Positions 1-11,297 of a stretch of 64,000 nt of DNA are shown here, in pieces. The position numbers and the translations under genes are program-made. Source of the DNA: Ectocarpus siliculosus. Taxonomy: Eukaryota; Sar; Phaeophyceae; Ectocarpales; Ectocarpaceae. The DNA is taken from NCBI GenBank assembly GCA_000310025.1, contig FN649759.1, forward strand, positions 216,282 to 280,281, read 5' to 3'. Every line of letters begins with the position of its first letter. The first letter of the stretch is position 1. A model generated the notes under the pieces. The model searched no databases. It was given only the letters and a program-made list of their open reading frames with translations, and had not been told where the DNA came from.

Positions 1-1598
1 ACCGACGAACGTGGCTCCTATTTACAACTATTTACAACTTAAGTACCTGGTACCAGATATTTTTTATTTAGTTTCACTCTCTATTTGACTTGGTTAACTG
101 CTGTAGGTGTCTCGGAGGCGTGTTTTCGTATTTATGTGGCTTGTACAGCTGCGCGTTTCCTTCGACCCTGGAATGTGTACTTGCCTTGCATCTTAGACAG
201 GGAACTTCATTCCGGGTGACCGCACACCTTAGTAGGTGCCCGCAGTTTTGTTTGGCCATTTCTTATTTACGGAGGGTTCTGATTGGACAAAAAATCCATG
301 GTTTCACGCTTGAAACGGCATGGCAATGTGACTCACAGCAGTCCCACCCCCCCAACGTATTGTTTGTGTGTGGCCAGGCACACAGAAAACTGCCATTGCT
401 CATCTCTGCGTAGAGGCTCAAATCTTCCTTTTTCAGTGTGACCCTGGCCCTGCTCTCCAGAGAACGACTACACTCTATGGGCATGTAAGATTTGGTCACT
501 TTTTATGCTTCGGCACTCTTTCCCTCGCGGAAACGAGTCGTTTCTCGCGATTCCTTCTCAGGGGCACGCACGAGGCCCGTCGGTACATTAACACTCGTGC
601 CCGGAGCTCTGTTGGCCTCCGTGGCGCGTTTGGTTGACGGTAAAAGTTGAAAAACTGGCTCAATTCCCCAGGGGCGCGTTCCGCGCAGGCAAAGCCTGGC
701 GAACCAAGTCTGAAACCCATCAAGACACACGTCTACATGTACTGCGGCTGTAGGATCCCGGCGGACGTGGTGGTCGAATCCAAGCACGTCTACATGTAGA
801 CCAGAAGCAACGCCGCAGGAGATTCAAGCTCCCCTCTGCCCGCGACAGCAGGCCCCTTTGGCGCTGCTCATCTTGCTCGTTGTTAGACTCCCGCCGGCTC
901 TACGAATGTCCCCGCCACAGACAAGTCATCGACCTCCTTCTCCTCCGCATGCGTCCAGACGCGGTTTTGAGGCCCAGAATCCGCTTGCGCGTAGGTCGCC
1001 GGTGTCTCTAGGTCACATGCCGGTTCTGTAGGAAGAGGCGGTGCCAGACAGACCTCGTCGTGAAGGTCATCAATGGTCCGCGCTTCCGTCGCAAGCAGAG
1101 CAAAAGTCCCCAAGACCCAAGTGGCGTTTGGCGCTGGATCTGGTAACGGCGGACGTGACCTTGTACTTATCCCGCTGCCGCCGCGTGCTCATACCCATGT
1201 CTTGATCATGCACCATGCCGTCCCAGTTGTCCACCACCGGTGGTGCCGCCGCATCGTTCCATTACGTCGAAACCCCATCCCCGATCCGCGAAATCTCATC
1301 CCCAATCCTACCCGATCCGCCTTGCAACGCGCCGCGACTAGTTGTCTCTCCCGCCGATGCTCCGAAAGAAACACGATCGCCGGCCGCGCCGCCGCTGCCG
1401 CCGCCGCCCCGCCGCCCCGCCGCCCCGCATGGCGCGCCCAGCCGTTCCTTACGCCACCGCAAAAGAAACGACCGCTAGGCGCCTCCACCGGCGGCGTCGC
1501 CGCTCAACCGCTGCGGAGCGCTCACCCGTTTCCTCTACCGACAGGGCAAAGGAAACACCACGACTAGGCCTCCACCGCAAGCGAAGATGGCGTTGATC

Positions 1599-1778
1599 CC
1601 GAATCCCCGGCGGCATCACCGCGGCCGGGGGAAGATGACGAAGGCTTGGCCCCGGCGGCGTAGCCACCGGCAGGGCGTGACGACGCCGCTCCGGTGTCCC
1701 CGGCGGCAACACCGCGCCCGGCGGCAGAAGACGAAGGCATGGCCCCGGCGACATGGCCGCCGTCAGGGCGTGACGACG
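1599..1778. repeat. 93-bp tandem duplication, GC-rich
   Basis: Two adjacent units share the pattern CCCCGGCGGCAxCACCGCG ... GACGAAGGC.TGGCCCCGGCG ... CAGGGCGTGACGACG. The shared end GCGTGA recurs at 1675 and 1768, giving a period of 93 bp, a multiple of three. On the minus strand one open frame reads through both units as proline/alanine/arginine-rich repeats (RRHAL...SPGP / RRHAL...PPGP), so either a coding repeat or plain GC-rich duplication is possible. No protein family is recognised. Confidence 0.6.
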
Positions 1779-3227
1779 TATCGTGTTGGGTAGCGGGTAC
1801 TTAGCGTCAGAGGCTGTGGAGAAAAGGTTGTCTAAAGACCTTTGCATTAACGAAATTAACGAGTGAACAGTAAGGCAAGCAAGCCCTGCATACCAGAAGG
1901 GGCTCCGCCCTTCCGGTGACACACACCCACATACATACATACACGATCCGTAGATCCGTATCTACACAGTGCGGAGTACACCCAACAATGTTGTTGTGGC
2001 CCCACCCATCCGTCATTGCAACAGTCTCACACTTGACCGAACGAGATGTGATTCCAGCCTACGTAAATTCCTTCATCCGTCGAGGTACCGGCTCCTACAG
2101 TCCCGCACAGGCGCTTTTTTTGCGCTTTTTTCGGCGGTAGGGACTTTTTTTTTTTTTTTCTTAATATGACACCACGTTTGGGGGGGGCGGTAAAACGAAA
2201 ATAAACGTGGCGGCGGTTTTTCGACGGTAACACCCCATATATATTATCTAGTTTAGTCTAGGGTGGCGGTGGTGGTAAGTTTGTTAAGATAGGTGGTATT
2301 TTTTTTGCTTTTTTCGGCGGAAACGAATTCGGCGGAGGGAGGTGATTGAAGCAAGAAACGGCGGACCGGCGGTACGGTAGGTACCGCCGCCCACCGGGAC
2401 TGTGTGGCGAAAACATATCGGGTAGACTACAGTAGACCCTTGCAAAAAACGAAAATTTCCGTAGAATCGATCGGGGAGTCATCGGTAATATATTCCTAGA
2501 CCCGTTACACCTTGGGTACACCTGTCACATAGCATAGGGTACTTTTTGTGGTGCCTACCAGTCAGTATGAACGAACATGATGGTTGAAATTGCTGCAACA
2601 GGCAGGCGTCTCATGTAGTATACGTACACGATAAATAGTTGGTGAAACACTATATTTGCGCCTCACAAACACGATTGATTCCAACTAGACTATCTGTCTA
2701 TGTATATATCTTGAGAGTGGAGGGCCAAGCATACAGCCAACCAACGATTGCTTGATTGTTGGTTGGCGTACGAATTGCTACATACTACATGCCTTCGTTT
2801 TTTCTGCGAATCAAATACATACGATTGACTATGATCAACTCACCATCACGAGTGACAGACGTTGTTATTAATGGTGAGCTTCGCGGCAGCCACAGTCAGT
2901 CATCGTTTTATTTGTGTTGATTATGAATTTGGCATTGCTTGCAATGTCTGCTGCTATATATACCTCTCTGCCTCTGTCTACTATGGAGAGGAAAAAGGGA
3001 CTGGCTTGCTCTCGAAATGCCTGCTGCGTGAAAAACGCGGTGGTGGCCAAAATACGAAGAATAATGAAATGGGAGTGAATGTGATGCCGACAGCAGCAGC
3101 AGAGAGCAGCGTGCACGTGCTGGTATGTATACTGCTTGGTGTGGATTCGAGGCGAGAGGTAACCACGACGTCATCACAAGAAATCTATGTATCGCTATGT
3201 AGCTATCATCATGTTGTAGAACTGCCA

Positions 3228-3283
3228 CGCCGGAAAAAAAAAACTCCAGAAAAAAAAACTCCAGAAAAAAAAAGAGAAGAAAC
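3228..3283. repeat. Short A-rich tandem repeat
   Basis: Units of the form CTCCAG followed by eight or nine A residues are repeated two to three times. No function is evident. Confidence 0.6.
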
Positions 3284-4593
3284 AAAAAGACTCCCAGGCG
3301 AGAATCGGCTGGGAGGCATTCACTTTACGTCGACCCGCTCACCCCTGGACAAATCACATAGATAGGATGCAATGGACACGCTCGAGCAGATTCATGTGCC
3401 TATAAACTATGAACATGTCATGGCGGGTTTGAACTTGCTACAGTCGTGCCCTATGTACAGGTAGTAGCTCCATCACGCGTATTGCCATTCGGCGGCACCA
3501 AAAATGCACCCTGCGACATTGTCATGACCATGATGAGCGCACACCCGCAAGGCGAAAGACAGACCTCCTCCCCAAGTTGTGGGAGATGGGGGCAAACCTT
3601 TTTTTTTTTGGCGGATGCCATTGGCTCACAAGTGACAGTGCAGTTCAGGGTGTTCAGTGTTCATGTGTTCACGAACGAGGCCGGAGACACAGACGCCAGC
3701 ACGCCAGCACCCACCACCTGCCCGCGTAACAAGAGAGCAGCAGGAGAGGAGCATACATGACAGCCAGGGAAAAGACGAAGCCGAGAGAGGGCCCAGATGC
3801 CTTTGCGCGCCTCCTCTTGTGCGTAATCCAGACTGCCTGCAATTACCCAGCCAAGCGAAGCTGAGCACCGCAGCGATTGACAGAGTTCACACAGCACAGA
3901 GCAGCGGCAGAGGAGGGTAGGGAGGAGAGCGAGCCGAGAGTGACGGCTAGGATGGCGTGGTTTACCTCCACTGGGACTGACGTGTGGCCTCTCTGTGGAA
4001 GTCTCGTTCGAGCATGGGCAAATTCTCTACACCCCTCCAAGTAAGTGCCAACGGCATTTTTCTCCACACACGCCGAACGGCGTTGCTACACAGGCCATGT
4101 TTGCACACGTGAGTGTGTTCGATGAACTCTACGCGTGGGGTGTGAAAGCTCGAGCTTTAGTACTCCTCTTTCGATGTCGTTTCAATTTCACCAGCAGTGT
4201 CCACCGCTTCGTACGCTAGTCTAGGCATCCATACTGCTGTAGTGTGTCGGGGACGAGTGCCGATATTGAACATGATAGCATGATTCTGACAACGGACGGG
4301 AACGGGCACTGAGAGAAAGGCAGGAAATGGAAACAAGCAAAGCCGTTAGCAGAAGAAGGCCGAAACCATCACTCTTTTGATTATGGAACAGCCTGGGACA
4401 GACTATGCTGTCAAGTTTGTCAGCCTCTCTGGTTTACTTTGTATTATTCAGCATGACATCTGTCGTTGTAGACTTCCTGTATGTACATAGACTAGACTTG
4501 TCACCGGCCGCGGAGCAAAGTCCATTCAACACGGATCAGCCGACTGCAAATATGGTTCATGCGTCTGCAATGAAGTTATCATTTATCATGTGG

Positions 4594-4833
4594 GTACTGC
4601 AGCTGACATAAGATATCACACCCCCTAGAACCGATGTCCAAAGCGCTCGATTAATCCGCGACGAAGAGAGCGAATAAAGTAAACGACATGTTTTCGGACA
4701 TCTCTCAGCGGTACCGACCGTTCTATCGAGTGCCGCCAATTTCGGCACCGCGACTGTGTTTCTGCTGTGGATTAATCGAGCCTTTGCAGTCGGTTTAAGG
4801 AAGTGGTGTGATATCTTGTGTCAGCTGCAGTAC
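4594..4833. mobile_element. MITE-like element with 29-bp terminal inverted repeats
   Basis: A 240-bp non-coding element. The left end (GTACTGCAGCTGACATAAGA then TATCACACC) and the reverse complement of the right end agree over 29 bp with one mismatch. The ends read TA-CTGCAG...CTGCAG-TA, so a TA target duplication like that of Tc1/mariner-type MITEs is possible but unproven. Inside, ATTAATCGAG-like stretches occur near both ends. Related copies with the core TGACA(C/T)AAGATATCACACCCC lie in an intron of the alanyl-tRNA synthetase gene at 38.1-38.7 kb. There is no coding capacity, so it would need a transposase supplied elsewhere. Confidence 0.75.
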
Positions 4834-5146
4834 ACATTTGTGCCCGTAAACTTCCCATGATTGTTTCGTCAACAGCAGTACATGGGAAATGAAAATATCA
4901 CAACATGCTTTTCGGCTGATCCATTCAACCCCTAAACAACAGCAGTATGTACAGTTACATGCTTTCTGGGAAATAGACGAAAGCGAGTATACTCACCCCC
5001 TCTTTCTAGACAAACGGGGGTCCTAGAATATCCGTCGAGCTGCTACATACCACCGACGAGCTAGAAAACCACTCCAAATGTAATTATGATGTCTGGACGG
5101 CATGTTCAGGGCCCACGCACGGCACAACATGAACGTTTCGAAGTTT
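4834..5146. other. Spacer between MITE and copia element
   Basis: About 310 bp without a recognisable gene or signal. It holds two AACAGCAGTA words (near 4871 and 4941), one base away from the over-represented TACAGCAGT 9-mer noted in the findings. Confidence 0.4.
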
Positions 5147-5151
5147 GTTGT

Positions 5152-5405
5152 TGTTTGTCGGCCGTACTCCGCGTACTTATCGGGTATTGTTTGTGTAGCG
5201 TATTAACTTCAGACGGTGAGGCAACGCCCGTACCCAGGGCGCTGTCGTGCTCAGAAAGGAGGAGTGGCAGCAGGGCTGCTGCACACAACAAAAGGGGGCC
5301 CCGGTGCATCATCACCGTACCCCTACCTAAAAGGTTCTACACCATCTGCGTCACACTTGTACGTACGGCTAACATATCCAAACCATGTCCGTAGACCCAC
5401 GAACA
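5152..5405 (-). repeat. Downstream (3') LTR of the copia element
   Basis: 254 bp with TGTT...AACA ends, matching the other LTR at 253 of 254 positions. It is preceded by GTTGT, one half of the target duplication, and flanked internally by a purine-rich tract when read on the minus strand. Confidence 0.95.
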
Positions 5406-5716
5406 CCCTCCCTGGTTCTTCACGCAAGTGACTAACCATCAGTGGGGCAAAAACACCCCGGATACATCAATAAAATGCCAATACGGTGGTCGAGGGGAAA
5501 CCCGGCGCCCGGGCAAAACCCCTCGAAAATAAACCCCATCCAACACAAACCATTGCTATCACGGCGGATCACAACGGCCGCACTTATCAGGAAGGCCAAG
5601 GCGAAGACAAGAATGCGAGGCAAGCCTCCTACTCCTGCCAATGGGACACAGCCCGCGACAGTAATGCATCTTTCCCCGCATGGTATACATGACCTTCCCC
5701 CAAGCGCTAAAAAATC

Positions 5717-7200
5717 CTACAGAAGCTCCGGCAAATTCATCAGCTTTTTCCGGTGGTACTGCAGGTTGCTCTTGCTAAGAGCCTTGGTGAGCATGTCTGC
5801 ATGTTGCTCCGACGTCGACACAAACTTGATCGAGATGTCACCCGACCTAAACAATCCACGAATGAAGTGGTACCGCACGTCGATGTGCTTGCTACGCGCT
5901 GAGCTAAGGGGGTTCTGCACCAAGGCCATGGCCCCCTGATTGTCCTCAAGGACCTGAATGCTACCGCCACTGGTCTCTGGGGCAATAAACGAGAGCACTG
6001 CACGCACAAACAAAGCTTCTTTCACACCCTCTCCGGCAGCAATGTACTCTGCCTCCGTAGACGACAAAGATACGATAGCTTGCGTCTTGCTACCGTGGCT
6101 GATGACGGTTCCTCCAACCGTTGTTGCCAGCCCTGACACCGAACGTCTATCCTCAGCGTCGGCGTAGCTAGCGTCCACGTACACCGCCAGCCCCAGCCCC
6201 GATCCCCGTTTATAGGTGATCCCGAGGTCCCTCGTCTCTTTCAGGTAGGCGAGGATCTTCCGTATCGCCTTCCAGTGCCTCTCGGCAGGGGCATGGGCGT
6301 GGCGCGCTACCGCACGCACAGCGAACGAGATGTCCGGGCGCGAGAACGTCGACACCTACATCATGCTGCCGATGGCCTCCCTCACCGGCCACTCCCCTCC
6401 ACTTTCGTCATCTCGTTTCGGCCCTAGGTCGGCACCAGGGGAAGCAGGGATGGGGGAGGTCGATTGCACATCAAAGCGATTCACGATGCTGTCAATGTAC
6501 GCGGTTTGGGAGATTCTAAGGGTCCCAGCCTCTAGGTCTCTCTCAACGGCACACCCGTCGAACCACACACACTCTCCAAGGTCTTTGGTGGGGAATGCCT
6601 TGTTGAGGGAAGCGAGCAACTCCTTGCAATCATCATCAGGCCCAGCCACCAAAATGTCATCCACATAAATCACGATAAACATCACCACGACATCGTCTTT
6701 CATCTTGCGGAAGACGCACGGGTCCGCCTTGCACTGCTCGAACCCGTTTTCTACAAGCGTGTCGGCAGCGTGGTACCCCCACTGCCTGCCGCTCTGCTTC
6801 AAGCCGTAAATAGCACGCTCAGCCTTCACAACTTTGTGGGATTTTTCCCCGCACCCCGCGGGGAGCCTCACGAACACATCCTCGTCTAACTTAGCGTGTG
6901 TAAACGCCTGCTTGACATCCCAGTGGTTGAGTTTCAATGATTTCTCATTGGCTACCGCAAGCATCAGTTTAATGGATGCGGATGATGGGCAAGGGGAGGA
7001 TGAGTAGAAGTAGTCCACATTCGGAATTTGCGAAAAACCCCTAGCGACCAGACGCGCTTTGAACTTCTCGATTTTCCCCTCCTTGTCCGTCTTCCAAGTA
7101 AAACGCCACTTAGAACTCACAGGTCTACGCCCCTCTGGCGTACCGTCTACGAATGAAAACGTTCCCGTGTCCAAGTGCCCATCGAACTCTTCCCTCATGG
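5717..7200 (-). pseudogene. Copia pol part: reverse transcriptase and RNase H
   Basis: Approximate extent of the reverse transcriptase and RNase H coding part of the copia fossil. The RT catalytic block reads IYVDDILVAG, and the copia RNase H block contains SSTEAEYIAA followed by KHIDVRYHFIR. Toward the N-terminal side lies a long low-complexity linker that encodes a serine run from a CTG tract (7731-7773). It belongs to the broken element and is not a host gene. Confidence 0.9.
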
Positions 7201-7728
7201 CCTGTTCCCACCCCTCTCTGTACACAGACTTGGCAACGCCGGCTACGGTCATGGGGGGGGATTCAACGTCACTCGGACGCTTGCCTATGGGGGATTCTGT
7301 ACTCAGCTCGGTCGACGCCAGGGCCCTCACGAAGGCGTCTGGAGAGTTGAGCACGAGGTCCTCCGCTCCCAGCAGGAAGTCCTCGGCCTCTTGGCGCGCG
7401 ATGTTGGCCTCCTCCGCGCGCTCGCACAGCAGCGCTTGCACCGCCCTCGCCTCTAGCCCTTCCACCACGTCGGCCACACACGCGAGCATCAAGTGGGTGT
7501 ACTCCTCCGTGCTGTTGATGGGCAGGGTGGGCAGCCCGGCCGCCGATGCATGGCGGGCGAGCAGACCTTCGGCACTCGTTGACGACTCGTACCTCGTGTT
7601 CCGGCGAGGGTTCTCCCTGAGTCGGCGGCTGGTGAGTTCGGCCGGCTCGCCAAAGCGGGCGAGCCTCCGTTCCTCGGGCCCGCGGAGCGCCGGAATATCC
7701 GTGTCGCTGCCGCTGTCGCTGCCGCCAC

Positions 7729-7730
<2 letters not shown>

Positions 7731-7775
<45 letters not shown>
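7731..7775. repeat. (CTG)n microsatellite inside the copia linker
   Basis: About 15 CTG units, read as a serine run in the element's own frame on the minus strand and as leucine or glutamine runs in the shadow frames. Such tracts change length easily. Confidence 0.9.
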
Positions 7776-7776
<1 letters not shown>

Positions 7777-8199
7777 GGCGGTCGTCCTCGCCGCCGCCCA
7801 CATCGGCCATCCCGGTCGACGTGGTAGATGGGGCGACGCTCGCGCCCTCCCTGCTCGAGGGGGCGCCATCGCCAGCGTCGCCCGCGCCCGACTCCTGGGG
7901 CGCGGCCGGCGGCACCGCCGGCGCATCGCGCGCGGGCGGCTCCGCGGGCCCCGGGTTTTGCCGTCGTGTCAAGGTGGAAACCTCCATCCTCAGGTTCTCC
8001 CTCCGCCCTCCCTCCACCGTGGCATGACGCACCCCCCCCGCCCTCGTGCTCCCCAGTCGTGAGCTCCTCGTCCTCCTCTGCAATGGGAGGCAGCGGCTGG
8101 GGGTGCGCGGTCGGGGCGGCGGGCACAGATTGCCAGGTGAAGTTGCGAGTGGTGATCGCTTGGCGTTTTTCGTTCAGGATGCGCACGCAATCACGGTTT

Positions 8200-10990
8200 G
8201 TGTTGATTCCAGGGCCGAGGTAAAAACACTTTTTTGCTTTCGGCTCTGACTTGTGCGTGCGCTTGACCTTGTATACGGCGGGTTTGAGGAACGGGTACGT
8301 CGCCTCTGGGGGAGGTGGGTGCCCGTGCCACAGTTCGTACGGCGATTTCTTGTCCGGGTTGGATGTGGTAGAGGTGCAGTTCAGGGCGTTGCATGCCCAA
8401 GCTGTGGCTTCGGCCCAAAGGGAGGGGTAGCTTGGTGCTTCGGGGTAAAGAATCGGCGCTTGTATGCGGGCGGCTAGTGCTGCATCCTTTATCAGTCCCA
8501 GTGCTCTCTCAGCTACACCGTTGTATTCTGGGCTGTATGCGGGGGTGAACTCCTGCTTGATGCAATACTTGCGGCACAGCTTTCCGAACTCTCCCTCGAA
8601 AAACTATCCTCCGTTGTCAGACCGCACGACCATGACCTCGGATGGGGCTCCGTCTGCCCTGTTTTCCGCTAGATATCTCCCGAATGCCTCTGCAGCGTCT
8701 GACTTGTTTTTCAAGAAGTAGACGCGGTTCCACCTCGTGCAGTCATCCCTTACAATGAGAGTGTACCACTTCCCCCCCAAGCTCTGCACCCTTGCCTTCC
8801 CACTCAAATCCACGAAAACTCTCTGCAGTTTCTTAACTGCTCGGGTTGACGTCCTGTTGGGGATGGGCTTGGATAGCCCCTTTGCCGTCGAGCACCCCAT
8901 GCACTCCCGGAGCTGGCCCACCAGCGTCACCCCTTGCTGCTTCGTCGTGTTCTTCAGCAGCACCTCGTGGGAGTGGCCGTGCGCGCAGTGGAAGTCGTTG
9001 ATGTCATCGGGGGTGCGGTTCGCTTTCGCGTTACCAGGAGCAATTATGGCACAGGCTAGTTCCCTACCCGACTCTATGCGGTGACCAGTCTGAACGAACA
9101 GGTCCCCCCATAGAGGGAAGTACACCGACTCCCCCCCACCAACGAACACCTCCAACTCGTGCTCGTCTGCGGCTAAGCGGCCCTTGGTTTGTTTCAAGAG
9201 GGCTGTGAGGGACACGAGGTTGTAGTTGAGCTCCGGCACATGAGCGACACGTTTCAACAACAGGTCTGTGGTCCCAACGCGAGAACCGATGGTCACCCTC
9301 ACGTCGCCATACCCTACGATGGCGAAGGCTTGCTTCCCTGCGGCGACACTCAAACGTCGATCGCACTCATGGTAGTTGTCGAACGCGTTAGCGCTCGGGA
9401 ACATGTGGTTGGTTGCCCCGGTATCGGCCACAAACCTTTCCTGCCTGGCCTGCTCTACACCCCCTCGATCAACTACTCTGTTCCACTCGCCTGTGAAGTC
9501 GCGGACCACTAGCGCCTCCTCTGCCACGTCCAGTGCGGTGGCGTCCAAGACCGGCAGCTCCACCGCGAGCACCGCCTGCTCGGACGAGCACGTTCTCTTG
9601 TCGTGTCCGTAGCCCAGGCACTTCTCGCATCGCAGGGGCTCGGGCTTGGTACAGGCGGCCGCCTGGTGACCCTTCTCTCCGCACCGGAAGCAGCGACCGT
9701 GCATGCTACTTGCACCGCCGCCGCCGCCTCCGCCGCTGTTGCCACCACCACCGCCCCCACCGCCCTTGCTGCCACCCCCTTTCCCCTTCTGGCCGCCACC
9801 ACCGCCGCCGCCACCCTTGTTGCGGCCGCCGCTGCTGCGGCCGGGCGCTCCACCCCTGCTGTTACCGTCGCTCGCGAGGAAAGCATGCTCCGCCTTGTGC
9901 TGGCCCTTCCGGGCCTTCCTCCCCTCCGGGAGGCTCGCGTGCACCGTGCTTACGATCCTGACGATCTCGCCCCTGTCCAGCTTTGTCGCCGTCTCCAACA
10001 GGAACTTCGCTTGTTGGTACCCGGGTGGAAGCGAGTCGACGAAGTGTGCGAGGACAAATGGTGTGTCAGCGTTGAGCCCCTTTTCGCGTAGGCGCATGTA
10101 TATCTGCTCGAGCTTGCTTAGGTGCTCGATTGGATTGCTGCTGCTGTGTGCCGGGATCGAGAAGCGGAACATCTCTTTCATCAGGGCTTGTTTGGATCCC
10201 TGCGACTCGGGGTCGTAAACTTTTTCAAGCTCCGTGAGGACCCCCTTCGCCGTCACACAACTACTGAAGACCGCTTTGTCAGTTTCTTTCACCACGGCGG
10301 TAGTGATGAAGTGGAACGCGGCGAGCCCACGTGCGACCTCGCTCCTAGTGTAGCGCAAGTCGTTGTAAAGTGTGGAGGTGGGCATGTTCGGGTCGCCCAC
10401 GGGGGCATGTCTCAGTCAGTACTCCCGATGAATTGACCGTCTAGTTCCACGGTCTTAGCGGCCTGGATGAAAGCTTTTCGCCACGTGCTAAATCCGCTGC
10501 TGCGGCCCCCCTCAAGGCGAGGGGCCACCACGTTCACTTTCTTCGAGTGATTGAAGCTATCGATGTAATCACCGTTACCACGAGTTGCGGGTATCTCACC
10601 TGGGGGGTTTAACCCCCTCGCTTCCCCGCGGTCAGCTCCTACGCCAGGCCCCACTCTCGCTGGAACCCCAGGACTCGCTCCCGGTATGTTGTCCCAGCGG
10701 CTTTCCCGCGGGTGATTTGGCCCATCACGGGCCGCTTCCCGGGAAAATGCCCCGCCGCCCTCTGACGGCAAGGACTCTCTCTGGCTTGGGACGGCAGCAC
10801 CGCCGTCCCTACTGGCATCGCCCGTCACGGCGTCGCCAGGCTCCTTCCTCTTAAGCTCCATTACTATGCTCATCAGCTGCGATAACTGGCCCTCCAGTCT
10901 CGCAATCGCCGGGTCCTCGGCGTGTTGCTGTTGCATGGCTGAGGTCTCTTCCCCCAGCCCTTCGACCGAACCGCTGTCCGACACAGCCAT
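8200..10990 (-). pseudogene. Copia gag, protease and integrase part
   Basis: Approximate extent of the Gag/protease/integrase part of the copia fossil. It shows a UBN2-like Gag segment, a glycine-rich stretch, a CCHC zinc knuckle (CFRCGEKGHQAAAC, near 9.65-9.71 kb), the aspartic protease motif DTGATNHM, a GAG-pre-integrase region with an H-x-H and C-x2-C zinc pattern, and the start of the integrase core (VRSDNGG). Family order and motifs are clear. The part is broken and treated as a fossil. Confidence 0.9.
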
Positions 10991-11038
10991 CTCCCGATGC
11001 GGCTATCCCTCGAGGGACAAAGAATCTACTCTCTAGAG

Positions 11039-11292
11039 TGTTTGTCGGCCGTACTCCGCGTACTTATCGGGTATTGTTTGTGTAGCGTATTAACTTCAGA
11101 CGGTGAGGCAACGCCCGTACCCAGGGCGCCGTCGTGCTCAGAAAGGAGGAGTGGCAGCAGGGCTGCTGCACACAACAAAAGGGGGCCCCGGTGCATCATC
11201 ACCGTACCCCTACCTAAAAGGTTCTACACCATCTGCGTCACACTTGTACGTACGGCTAACATATCCAAACCATGTCCGTAGACCCACGAACA
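11039..11292 (-). repeat. Upstream (5') LTR of the copia element
   Basis: 254 bp with TGTT...AACA ends, nearly identical to the LTR at 5152-5405 and followed by GTTGT, the other half of the target duplication. For the minus-strand element this LTR would hold the promoter. Confidence 0.95.
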
Positions 11293-11297
11293 GTTGT

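Larger units (their letters stand above)
1..4593. other. Gene-poor stretch, no gene recognised
   Basis: I see no conserved protein here. Open frames are short, overlap on both strands, and several around 1.1-1.9 kb are only GC-rich proline/arginine/alanine low complexity. Contents: a GC-rich block at about 1.2-1.8 kb holding a 93-bp tandem duplication, T- and A-rich runs near 2.1-2.35 kb, and a short A-rich tandem repeat near 3.23-3.28 kb. A short exon of an unrecognised gene could be missed here. Confidence 0.5.
5152..11292 (-). mobile_element. Ty1/copia LTR retrotransposon (broken, young)
   Basis: A 6.1-kb element on the minus strand, bounded by two 254-bp LTRs and a 5-bp target duplication, GTTGT, at 5147-5151 and 11293-11297. 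The LTRs start TGTT and end AACA. A purine-rich tract adjoins the downstream LTR, as expected of a polypurine tract. Parts in copia order (Gag, protease, integrase, reverse transcriptase, RNase H) are recognisable, which separates it from Ty3/gypsy elements. It is broken, with roughly three or four interruptions. The LTRs differ at a single base of 254, so insertion was recent on the scale of neutral change. The primer-binding site does not match the initiator-Met tRNA pattern by eye; copia elements often prime with an internal tRNA fragment. Confidence 0.95.

Noticed and set aside
2862-3365. 167-aa plus-strand frame
   Set aside because: It runs through A-rich tandem repeats and has mirrored frames on the other strand; no recognisable protein.
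7059-8186. Long open frames with leucine, glutamine or alanine runs on both strands
   Set aside because: They are shadows of the copia linker; the runs are the CTG tract read in other frames.
9533-10218. Proline- and cysteine-rich plus-strand frames
   Set aside because: Antisense of the glycine-rich Gag region of the copia element.
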